Part shown: positions 1 through 5,415 of the stretch, piece after piece
Layout: each line of letters starts with the position of its first letter
Numbering within the stretch: the stretch's first letter is position 1
Assembly: GCA_035286285.1 (NCBI GenBank)
Contig: JAYKJG010000257.1
Coordinates: forward strand, 1 to 13,769
Reading direction: 5' to 3'
DNA from: Prochlorothrix sp035286285
GTDB lineage: Bacteria > Cyanobacteriota > Cyanobacteriia > Prochlorotrichales > Prochlorotrichaceae
DNA length: 13,769 nt
Program-made: the position numbers and the translations under genes
Notes under the pieces: generated by a model
Seen by the model: only the letters and a program-made list of their open reading frames with translations
Told to the model about the DNA's origin: nothing
Databases searched by the model: none

Positions 1-277
1 GAGGCTTAAGATCCGCCTGAATCACCAAATCGACTCGTCGCTCAAACAAATCTTCCAGAAAAAACTTTAAGCCCATATAGTTGCGAAATGTCGGTGCCCC
101 CTCAAACTCAACCAAAATATCTAAGTCGCTATGCTCCGTCGCCTCTTCCCGCACAAAAGAACCAAAAACCCCCAGAGACTTAACCCCATAGGTCAACTGA
201 ACTTGAGGGAAATACTGTCTTAAAGCCCCCTGAATATCCTTAAAAACAGAAATACCATCTAAACTCTCTTCGCTCAT
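1..277 (-). CDS. Minimal nucleotidyltransferase (MNT domain), C-terminus missing at window edge
   Basis: An open frame runs from an ATG at 277 leftwards to the edge, giving 92 codons. The classical nucleotidyltransferase fold motif is visible: GSFVRE (G39, S40) followed by SDLDILVEF, placing the metal-binding acids at D51 and D53, with a third acid in RVDLV (D83). Length and spacing match the minimal MNT family (MntA-like), which in many cyanobacteria and archaea is paired with a HEPN/DUF86 (HepT) gene. In characterised pairs the MNT protein AMPylates and so silences the HEPN RNase. A partner gene would be expected immediately downstream, which is outside this window, so toxin-antitoxin function is inference. 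No strong Shine-Dalgarno precedes the ATG. The region has lower GC than the neighbouring genes, which would suit an acquired module. A role in small-molecule nucleotidylation cannot be excluded. Confidence 0.85.
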   Translation of the reverse strand, partial: MSEESLDGISVFKDIQGALRQYFPQVQLTYGVKSLGVFGSFVREEATEHSDLDILVEFEGAPTFRNYMGLKFFLEDLFERRVDLVIQADLKP

Positions 278-602
278 GGCGAAATTTTGGGTGTAAGGAA
301 TTTTAGGCACAAAGATTCCCTGCATTGGTCGGGGGAGCTTACAGAGGGAGGGCAAAACTGCACTGTCCTAAGGCCAGACCAGCTAAGGCGATGCTGAGAT
401 CAAAGCGACCGTCGAAGCACACACCCTTTTGAAAAGAGGGGATCTTTAATTTGAAGAGTACTTTAACTGACTCAGCCCATTGGCTGTAAAGCAGTCTTTA
501 TAGTCTGTTACAAAAACCCCACAACAGCCCCCCCGCAGCCTTAAGGTGAGAGGGGAGTGTTGTAAATTGTAAGGAGCACCCCGCGCAATTTAGGAAACCC
601 CC
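278..602. other. Intergenic gap between divergent genes; no gene seen
   Basis: This gap lies between the divergent MNT gene and the small gene at 603. I see no open frame with coding character, no tRNA cloverleaf and no convincing sigma-70 promoter pair. TATAGT at 499-504 could be a -10 box, but the nearest TTG-type hexamer (480-485) is only 13 bp upstream, which is too close. AGGAA at 592-596 is the likely ribosome site for the gene starting at 603. Confidence 0.5.
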
Positions 603-857
603 ATGCCCCGTTTAACTCCCCACAGCCTTCGCCTTGAAATTAGCCGGATGTTCAGCCAAGGTCAGGCATTTTTTGCTGAAATCAAGGTTCAGGACTGGCT
701 TAAGGCCCATAATCAGGATCCTGCCGACTATAGCATTCAGTTTATCGAGCAACCCGCTCCCCCCGGATCCAGTGCAGTGATTGAGATTTACATCGATCTC
801 CAGCGCCACGATGGGCAACCCGTCGATTCTTGGCTTCTGGAAGAGCTAAACCAGTAA
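603..857 (+). CDS. Small conserved-looking protein of unknown function (84 aa)
   Basis: I do not recognise this protein. The frame runs from ATG 603, with AGGAA at 592-596 six bases upstream, to a TAA at 855-857. It encodes a soluble, mildly acidic 84-residue product with no signal peptide, membrane segment or cysteine motif. The composition is that of an ordinary folded protein: an amphipathic N-terminal stretch (LRLEISRMF), a central region with alternating hydrophobic residues (AVIEIYIDLQ) that looks like a beta strand, and an acidic C-terminus ending in SWLLEELNQ. An alpha/beta mini-protein is plausible. It stands alone between a divergent MNT gene and a convergent HAD hydrolase, so the context gives no function. 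An antisense frame (612-818) overlaps it but has no comparable ribosome site. Good start, ribosome site and amino-acid composition argue that it is real. Confidence 0.65.
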   Translation: MPRLTPHSLRLEISRMFSQGQAFFAEIKVQDWLKAHNQDPADYSIQFIEQPAPPGSSAVIEIYIDLQRHDGQPVDSWLLEELNQ

Positions 858-892
858 TGCGCCCGATCGGCCCCCAACGGCCCTCGTCAAAA

Positions 893-936
893 CCGAGGCA
901 TCCCTCTGATCTCCCTTCGGGGTTTCGCCCTCGGTG
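893..936. terminator. Candidate bidirectional terminator hairpin between convergent genes
   Basis: The arms ACCGAGG (893-899) and CCTCGGT (930-936) are a perfect 7-bp inverted repeat. Inside lies CCC-TTCG-GGG (914-923), a stable UUCG-type mini-hairpin. It sits 36 bases after the stop of the 603-857 gene and 46 bases beyond the stop of the convergent HAD gene. There is no clear T-run on either strand, so intrinsic termination is only a guess. Confidence 0.3.
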
Positions 937-960
937 CAGGCCAGAGGCCCGTAGGACGGG

Positions 961-978
961 GGGCGGGAATTTTCGCCC
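961..978. terminator. Short hairpin just past the HAD stop codon
   Basis: GGGCGGGAATTTTCGCCC folds into a 7-bp stem (five Watson-Crick pairs plus two G-T pairs) with an AATT loop. It lies 3 bases past the HAD hydrolase stop (982-984, minus strand). No U-tract follows, so it may equally be an mRNA 3'-end stabilising structure. Confidence 0.3.
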
Positions 979-981
979 GGA

Positions 982-1674
982 CTAGCCCACGGGGCGGCGA
1001 ATCCAAATCGCCTGTAGCCCAGCGGCCTTGGCCCCGGCATAGTCTTCCCGCTCACTGTCGCCAATGTGCCACGCCCGATCGGCCTCAACCCGGTGCTTCT
1101 CCAGCCCTGCCCGAAAAACCTGGGAATCGGGCTTTGCTGCCCCGACTTCCGTCGAAATGGTCACCGAAGAAAAGAATTGGCTCAGTTTCAGCACATCAAG
1201 CACCGGATAGAGGCGGGAGTCGAAGTTAGAAATAATCCCCAACTCAATGCCCTGACTGCGCCACTGTTTAAGGGCGGGCAAAACATCGGGATAGATAAAC
1301 CAGGGGGTCGCCGTAGCGAAATAGTCGTACAGTGCCTGAAAAAAAGCGGCGAAATCTTCAAATTGCTCGATCGCACCCACTTGGGTGAAGGTTTTCTCGG
1401 CGATCGTCTCCCACCAGTCGTATTCCTGCTGAACTAGGGTGGCCGGATCGCTGCCGGGAAAGGCCATGGGCGGAGCGGCTTTGAATTGGTCGAAAAAGGC
1501 TTGGTTAAGCTGGGCAGAGGGGGCATCGACCCCAAATTGACGGGCAACGGCTTGGTAGTGCTGTCCAACACTGCCGCGTACCCCAAAGAGGGTGCCTACG
1601 GCATCTAAAAAAATGACTTGGGGCCGATCGCGCTGCGATCGGGGACTGGGGGGAAAGGGGGATGATGACACCAT
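982..1674 (-). CDS. HAD-IA family hydrolase, REG-2/HDHD3-like
   Basis: This 230-aa protein shows the four haloacid-dehalogenase (HAD) motifs in order: I, LDAVGTLF with nucleophile D24; II, IISNFDSR with S149; III, AAKPDSQVF with K181; IV, HIGDSEREDYAGAK with D206 and D211. The region between motifs I and II (about 35-125) is the helical C1 cap typical of subfamily IA. Motif I has Val where DxD phosphatases carry their second Asp. That is usual in REG-2/HDHD3-like proteins and in 2-haloacid dehalogenases (DAYGTLF), so the substrate is unclear; a cytosolic phosphatase of a small metabolite is most likely. The ATG at 1674 has GGAG at 1682-1685, seven bases upstream. A Pro/Ser-rich stretch of about 18 residues precedes the domain. 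It lies downstream of glyA but is separated from it by 364 bases of repeat elements, so it probably has its own transcript. Confidence 0.88.
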   Translation of the reverse strand: MVSSSPFPPSPRSQRDRPQVIFLDAVGTLFGVRGSVGQHYQAVARQFGVDAPSAQLNQAFFDQFKAAPPMAFPGSDPATLVQQEYDWWETIAEKTFTQVGAIEQFEDFAAFFQALYDYFATATPWFIYPDVLPALKQWRSQGIELGIISNFDSRLYPVLDVLKLSQFFSSVTISTEVGAAKPDSQVFRAGLEKHRVEADRAWHIGDSEREDYAGAKAAGLQAIWIRRPVG

Positions 1675-1705
1675 GACGAAACTCCGATGAAACTTCGATA
1701 CAACT

Positions 1706-1804
1706 CCTTAGAGAGGAGTGCATGTCACTTTGGAGCAACACAAAAAGCTCGTAGTGTGGACTTTAGTCCGTCCCGTGGCAAACATGAAATGCACCCTTAG
1801 AGAG
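1706..1804. mobile_element. MITE-like element A (79 bp) with 10-bp flanking direct repeats
   Basis: Perfect 10-bp direct repeats CCTTAGAGAG at 1706-1715 and 1795-1804 bound a 79-bp insert. Its ends are an imperfect terminal inverted repeat, GTGCATGTCACTTTGG (1718-1733) against the complement of 1779-1794 (12 of 16 bases match). The centre carries the palindrome GGACTTTAGTCC (1759-1770). The ends match those of the element at 4877-5029. It has no coding capacity, so any movement would depend on a transposase elsewhere. It lies in the promoter region of the HAD hydrolase gene, about 30 bases upstream of its start codon. Confidence 0.6.
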
Positions 1805-1860
1805 AGCAAAGGGGAGCATTGCACTGGGCACGATCGACCCAGATTCCTCACCCCCAACTC

Positions 1861-1886
1861 TGCTCCCAGGGCGGGAGAGGGGAGCA
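1861..1886. repeat. Short inverted repeat between the two repeat elements
   Basis: TGCTCCC (1861-1867) and GGGAGCA (1880-1886) form a perfect 7-bp stem with a 12-base loop. It lies between element A and the decayed element at 1894-2040. It could help end glyA transcription on the minus strand, but there is no T-run. Apart from repeats, 1675-2038 holds nothing I can call a gene. Confidence 0.3.
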
Positions 1887-1893
1887 AACGCCG

Positions 1894-2040
1894 GTCCATC
1901 TCACCTTGGCCAAGGAACCGATTCGGTAGGGGCAATCCCCCCGTGGTTGCCCCGGTTTGGGTTCCCGGTTTGGGTTTCTGGTTTGGGTTCCCAAGCGGGT
2001 TGGCACGGGGGCGCGGCCCCTAGGCTGGGGGGAGATGCCT
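1894..2040. repeat. Decayed relative of the 4877-5029 element (element C)
   Basis: The left end, GTCCATCTCACCTTGG (1894-1909), differs from that of element B (4889-4904) at three T/C positions. The next 45 or so bases, through ACCGATT and TAGGGGCAATCCCCCCGTG, align with B with one indel. The palindromic core has arms at 1927-1945 and 2004-2022 that match at 15 of 19 positions; the right arm contains a compact hairpin GGGGC-GCG-GCCCC (2008-2020). The right end (2025-2040) is poor and differs from the expected end mainly by A-to-G changes. A central TTTGGGTT motif is repeated three times (1956-1990). The element ends on the glyA stop codon (2039-2041, minus strand), so its hairpins may act as the glyA mRNA 3' end. 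Confidence 0.5.
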
Positions 2041-3322
2041 AAACGAGGGCGGGGGTTGCGGGGGTGAGGTGGGGGTAGAGGGGGAAGCGTCCACAGAGGG
2101 CGGCAACCCGTTGGCGGCACTGGAGTTCAACGGAGGTATCTTCGGGATTGAGGAGGCGATCGGCGATGATATTGGCAATCTCCTTAAACTCCTCCGTGCC
2201 CATGCCCCGCGTGGTCATCGCCGCCGATCCCAGCCGCAGCCCACTGGTGACAAAGGGAGATTCAGGATCAAAGGGAACGGTATTTTTGTTGGCGGTGATC
2301 TTGACGGTGCTGACCAACTGATCGGCAACTTTCCCCGTCATGGCGATCGATCGCAGATCCACCAGCACAATATGGTTATCGGTGCCATTGGAGACAATCT
2401 TGAGTCCCCGTGCTTCCAATTGCGCCGCTAGAGCCTTGGCATTGGCAATCACTTGGCCGCAGTAGTCCTTAAACTCTGGCTGGAGCGCTTCCCCAAAGGC
2501 GACGGCTTTTCCAGCAATGACATGCTCTAGGGGACCGCCCTGGGTACCGGGGAACACGGCTTTATTAAACTGTTTGCCTAGCTCTTCATCACAGGTCATG
2601 ATCAGCCCACCACGGGGACCGCGTAGGGTTTTGTGGGTGGTGGTGGTGACGACGTGGCAGTGGGGTAGGGGGTTGGGGTGGTGGCCGGTGGCGACGAGTC
2701 CGGCGATGTGGGCAATGTCCGCCATCAGGTAGGCTCCCACTTCGTCGGCGATCGATCGGAACTTCGCAAAATCAATGACACGGGGATAGGCAGAATAGCC
2801 GCAAATGATGAGTTTAGGCTTGTGTTCCAGGGCTAGGCTCCGGATTTGCTCGAAATCCAGTTGCTCTGTTTCTTGGTTTACGCCGTACTGCACTACTTTG
2901 AACCATTTCCCCGACACGTTCACCGGGGAACCGTGGGTGAGGTGGCCGCCATGGGAGAGGTCCATGCCCATAATGGTGTCACCGGGTTGCAGCAGGGCTA
3001 AAAAGACCGCAAAGTTAGCCTGGGCACCGGAGTGGGGCTGAACGTTGGCATGGGTTGCGCCGAAGAGTTCCTTGACCCGATCGATCGCCAACTGTTCCAC
3101 TTCATCCACAAACTCACAGCCACCGTAATAGCGCTTGCCCGGTAATCCTTCGGCATATTTGTTGGTAAGCACGGATCCCTGGGCTGCCATCACCGCTGGC
3201 GATGTAAAGTTCTCACTAGCTATCAATTCTAGGTGTTCTTGCTGCCGCTGTAGCTCGCGCTGGAGCATGGCAGTCACGGTGGGGTCGTTTTGTTGGAGTA
3301 GAGCAAAGTTGGTATCGGTCAC
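2039..3322 (-). CDS. glyA: Serine hydroxymethyltransferase
   Basis: This cytosolic PLP enzyme interconverts serine plus tetrahydrofolate with glycine plus 5,10-methylene-tetrahydrofolate, feeding one-carbon metabolism. The family motifs are complete: ELIASENFTS near residue 32, YAEGLPGKRYYGG near 56, HSGAQAN at 97-103, DIAHIAGLVATG from D202, and TTTTHKTLRGPRGG with the PLP-binding lysine K231. I place the start at GTG 3322, giving 427 aa, the usual bacterial length and N-terminus (TNFALLQQNDP). AGAGGA lies eight bases upstream of it (3331-3336). The frame stays open to 3505, but that extension is low-complexity, unlike the family, and overlaps a possible structured leader. It is followed by repeat elements and then the HAD gene, and preceded by the pentapeptide-HNH gene 218 bases upstream, so it is probably transcribed on its own. 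Confidence 0.97.
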   Translation of the reverse strand: MTDTNFALLQQNDPTVTAMLQRELQRQQEHLELIASENFTSPAVMAAQGSVLTNKYAEGLPGKRYYGGCEFVDEVEQLAIDRVKELFGATHANVQPHSGAQANFAVFLALLQPGDTIMGMDLSHGGHLTHGSPVNVSGKWFKVVQYGVNQETEQLDFEQIRSLALEHKPKLIICGYSAYPRVIDFAKFRSIADEVGAYLMADIAHIAGLVATGHHPNPLPHCHVVTTTTHKTLRGPRGGLIMTCDEELGKQFNKAVFPGTQGGPLEHVIAGKAVAFGEALQPEFKDYCGQVIANAKALAAQLEARGLKIVSNGTDNHIVLVDLRSIAMTGKVADQLVSTVKITANKNTVPFDPESPFVTSGLRLGSAAMTTRGMGTEEFKEIANIIADRLLNPEDTSVELQCRQRVAALCGRFPLYPHLTPATPALV

Positions 3323-3330
3323 TGGTTTAG

Positions 3331-3336
3331 TCCTCT
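3331..3336 (-). promoter_or_regulatory. Ribosome binding site fixing the glyA start at GTG 3322
   Basis: On the minus strand this reads AGAGGA and ends eight bases before the GTG at 3322. It supports the 427-aa product over the longer frame beginning at 3505. Confidence 0.7.
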
Positions 3337-3350
3337 TGGGCCAAGGTTTC

Positions 3351-3425
3351 GATCGGGGGGTTACCCAGGGGGAACATCCTTCCCTGGGAATCGGGTCAGC
3401 AGTACCTCCCGCGCAAATCCCGATC
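3351..3425 (-). promoter_or_regulatory. Possible structured 5' leader of glyA (three-stem fold)
   Basis: On the minus strand three inverted repeats nest. An outer stem pairs GATCGGG with CCCGATC (3419-3425 with 3351-3357). A weak hairpin CGGG/CCCG spans 3392-3411. A strong hairpin CCCAGGG/CCCTGGG spans 3364-3388, extended inside by GGA/TCC around a triloop. The fold would close 28 bases before the glyA GTG and leave the ribosome site free. I cannot match it to a known riboswitch class. The outer stem includes a CGATCG-type motif that is common in this genome, so it may be chance; the 3364-3388 hairpin is the best-supported part. Confidence 0.35.
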
Positions 3426-3496
3426 ATACCCTTAGCCCCCAACCCCTGGCTAGGGCATTGTTCTGGAAAGGCTCCTGTTGTTGACTTCTCGCCGTT

Positions 3497-3538
3497 GCCG
3501 GTCAACCCCTGCCGGTCAACCCCTGCCGGTCAACCCCG
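3497..3538. repeat. 14-bp direct tandem repeat, three copies
   Basis: GCCGGTCAACCCCT is repeated exactly at 3497-3510 and 3511-3524, then at 3525-3537 with the last base changed. The array ends one base before the stop codon of the pentapeptide-HNH gene (3540-3542, minus strand), so it occupies that gene's immediate 3' flank and lies upstream of glyA. Confidence 0.85.
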
Positions 3539-3539
3539 C

Positions 3540-4811
3540 TTAAAAAACATAGGCTCCGCTCCAGGCTTCCTCATGCTCCCATTTGCATTGCTCATAGTGG
3601 TAGGTGATGGACTCTAGGGAGGGGCAGTAGTCGGCATTGAGGGGGCAGTAGAGGGAGCGACCGTTGAGGCTGCCGTAGTAGCTGTCGTGGAGCCAGGGGG
3701 CCATTTCGACGGTGTAGCTTTGGGGATTAACGGTGATGAGGTGCAGGTCTAGCAAGAGGTGCAGATCCGATCGCAGCAGCAGCGCATTGCAGGGATCGTT
3801 GGCCAAGTCTCCCGTTCCAGGCATGAGGTAAGCGACTTCTAGCACCTGGGTGACGGAGCAGCGACTGATGGCACAGCGCTTGTCATAGCTGTGCAACAAC
3901 TGACGGCGGAGGGAGTGCGGGCCTTTACGGAGGGCGATCGATCGCTGAAGGCGGCTAAAGGCTTCTGGTGGGGTGGGGGTCGCCAGCGCCGTCTGGAGTG
4001 GGGGGGTCAAGCTCGTTGTTGCTTTGGGGTGGCCCTCCTCCGGTCTTCTGTGGGACTGCTTGGCCCATGCTGCATCTAGGGCGCGGTTTTCGGCTCCCTT
4101 TGCCTGATCTCCGTCGGTTTTGGCCTCTGCTGGATACAAGACAATATCCTCGAAATGTTGGTGATAGTTGTCGCCTGTAACCTTAGCTTTTCTGGACTTA
4201 AGGGACTTACCTATGCTCTCCTGTCTGCTTTTGGAGGGGGCAACGGCTTGGGCGAGTAGGGCTGCATCGGCTTCCGCAGCGGCAAGCTCCGCCGCCGATC
4301 GAGCATCAGCGACTGCTAAGGTCGGTAAGGTCGCCCCCGTCAGCGTTGTTCCCTTCAGGTCTGCCCCCTCTAGGTTTGCGCCGGTTAAGTTGGCGGCGGT
4401 GAGGTTAGCCCCTTGGAGGTTGGCTCCCCGCAGGTTGGCCCCGGTCAGATTTGCCGATCGCAGGTCGGCCCCCGCAAGGGTTGCTTCGACCAACTGAGCA
4501 CCACTGAGGTCCGTAACACTGAGCAAACTGCCGCAGAGCATCGCACGGGAGAGATTAGCCCGCTGGAGGTTGGCGGCTAAAAAGTTAGCGCCAATAAAGT
4601 TTGCTTCCCGTAGATCGGCATCTTGAAGCTGGGCATGGACAAAATCTGCCCCGGCAAACTGACCTTGGGTGAGGACTGCACCTTGGAGATTGGCTTGACT
4701 TAAACAGATAAATTTGAGGCGTGCGCGACTTAAATCCGCATTTGGAAGCTGAATCCGGCTAAAGTCCCGCTTCCCCCGTGAATAAGACCATTGAAGTAGG
4801 TTAATTTTCAT
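3540..4811 (-). CDS. Pentapeptide-repeat protein with C-terminal HNH-type domain
   Basis: This 423-aa protein has two modules. Residues about 18-160 are a run of pentapeptide repeats of A(D/N)LxX type (ADLRSANLTGANLRGANL and similar), which fold into a right-handed quadrilateral beta-helix used for protein binding. After a charged, Pro/Thr-rich linker (about 165-290), residues 298-365 resemble the HNH_2 domain: RCAISRC, LEVAYLMP, CNALLLRSDLH, LLLDLHLI. N342 and H351 of the HNH triad are present, but the first His of the usual AAHI motif is Tyr (Y328), so nuclease activity is doubtful. I chose ATG 4811 (MKINLLQWSY); a TTG 18 bases upstream is in frame, and neither has a ribosome site. Such fusions are common in cyanobacteria; the partner and substrate are unknown. 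It is separated from the gene upstream by 349 bases of repeats and is probably monocistronic. Confidence 0.85.
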   Translation of the reverse strand: MKINLLQWSYSRGKRDFSRIQLPNADLSRARLKFICLSQANLQGAVLTQGQFAGADFVHAQLQDADLREANFIGANFLAANLQRANLSRAMLCGSLLSVTDLSGAQLVEATLAGADLRSANLTGANLRGANLQGANLTAANLTGANLEGADLKGTTLTGATLPTLAVADARSAAELAAAEADAALLAQAVAPSKSRQESIGKSLKSRKAKVTGDNYHQHFEDIVLYPAEAKTDGDQAKGAENRALDAAWAKQSHRRPEEGHPKATTSLTPPLQTALATPTPPEAFSRLQRSIALRKGPHSLRRQLLHSYDKRCAISRCSVTQVLEVAYLMPGTGDLANDPCNALLLRSDLHLLLDLHLITVNPQSYTVEMAPWLHDSYYGSLNGRSLYCPLNADYCPSLESITYHYEQCKWEHEEAWSGAYVF

Positions 4812-4843
4812 AGAGCCATAACATGACAACAGCGCATCGGGTC

Positions 4844-4860
4844 GGGTTGGGGTGCAACCC
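4844..4860. repeat. Hairpin in the leader of the pentapeptide-HNH gene
   Basis: GGGTTG (4844-4849) and CAACCC (4855-4860) form a perfect 6-bp stem with a 5-base loop, 33 bases upstream of the ATG at 4811. It may be a leader hairpin; no function is implied by the sequence. Confidence 0.3.
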
Positions 4861-4876
4861 TCGATCGATGGGCACT

Positions 4877-5029
4877 CTTCAAGCTGGGGTTCATTTCACT
4901 TTGGCGGGTTCACCGATTGGGGTAGGGGCACTCCCCCCGTGCTTCCCCGGTTGTGCGTCTGAAGAGGGGAGCCACGGGGGCACGATCCCTACGGTTGATT
5001 GTTCCAAAGTGAAATGCACCTTCAAGCTG
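4877..5029. mobile_element. MITE-like element B (133 bp) with 10-bp flanking direct repeats
   Basis: Direct repeats CTTCAAGCTG at 4877-4886 and 5020-5029 bound the element. Its terminal inverted repeats, GTTCATTTCACTTTGG (4889-4904) and CCAAAGTGAAATGCAC (5004-5019), match at 15 of 16 positions. Inside, the arms at 4922-4941 and 4973-4992 form an imperfect palindrome (15 of 20). No transposase is encoded. Element A at 1706-1804 has the same kind of ends, and element C at 1894-2040 shares the core. It lies upstream of the pentapeptide-HNH gene on the minus strand and could insert transcript hairpins or shield that gene from read-through. Confidence 0.7.
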
Positions 5030-5045
5030 CATGTAAGCTGCATTA

Positions 5046-5100
5046 GACTATCTTGAGACTATCTTGAGACTATCTTGAGACTGTCTTAAAACTATATTAA
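5046..5100. repeat. Five-unit 11-bp tandem repeat array
   Basis: GACTATCTTGA occurs three times without change (5046-5056, 5057-5067, 5068-5078), followed by GACTGTCTTAA (5079-5089) and AACTATATTAA (5090-5100). The array is distinctly AT-richer than its surroundings. It lies between the SemiSWEET stop (5161) and element B, that is, upstream of the pentapeptide-HNH gene. The 11-bp period places each unit on the same DNA face, as in direct-repeat sites of OmpR/PhoB-type regulators. A role in binding is inference; replication slippage alone would also explain it. Confidence 0.85.
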
Positions 5101-5160
5101 CCAGTTTACGGGTTTGGGGGGGACTCAACCGGAAACTTGCGCGATCGGGGGGCTTCTGGC

Positions 5161-5415
5161 CTAGCCGTAGCGCAGCTTAAAGGCCAAAATTGTCCCAGCG
5201 AGGACCAAGGTCACGGCATTGGCCACAATCACCGGAAAATCCCGCGTCAGTAGCCCATACCAGAGCCACAGCACCACCCCCAAGCAAAAAATCAGAAACA
5301 TGCCCAGGGACACATCGCGGGCCGATCGCGATCGCCAAGTCTTGAGAAGTTGCGGTACAAAGGCGATCGTGGTGCAAGCACCCGCCGCTAAACCGAGGAG
5401 AGTGACAAAGCTCAT
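5161..5415 (-). CDS. SemiSWEET (PQ-loop) sugar transporter
   Basis: This 84-aa membrane protein has three predicted transmembrane helices (about 3-22, 37-54 and 61-80), the size of bacterial SemiSWEETs, which dimerise to carry sugars through the inner membrane. Family signatures are clear: AFVPQLLKTWRSRSARDVSL with the PQ motif at 21-22, LWLWYGLL (W50, Y53, G54), then a third helix with conserved P61 and N66. The ATG at 5415 is chosen because it overlaps the stop of the upstream WD40 gene as ATGA and has AGGAGA about ten bases before it. A GTG at 5442 would add nine polar residues. The overlap implies one operon with translational coupling to the WD40 gene. The substrate cannot be read from sequence; sucrose or glucose are family precedents. 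Confidence 0.92.
   Translation of the reverse strand: MSFVTLLGLAAGACTTIAFVPQLLKTWRSRSARDVSLGMFLIFCLGVVLWLWYGLLTRDFPVIVANAVTLVLAGTILAFKLRYG

Noticed and set aside
1718..2023. 101-codon plus-strand frame
   Set aside because: It runs through elements A and C; the translation is repeat-derived and low in complexity.
3323..3505. N-terminal extension of the glyA frame
   Set aside because: Serine hydroxymethyltransferases start near TNFALL; the extension lacks family similarity, and AGAGGA supports GTG 3322.
4823..5056. 77-codon plus-strand frame
   Set aside because: It lies across element B and begins inside the pentapeptide-HNH leader; it is made of repeat sequence.
5046..5100. CRISPR array
   Set aside because: The units are 11 bp and contiguous with no spacers; it is a plain tandem repeat.
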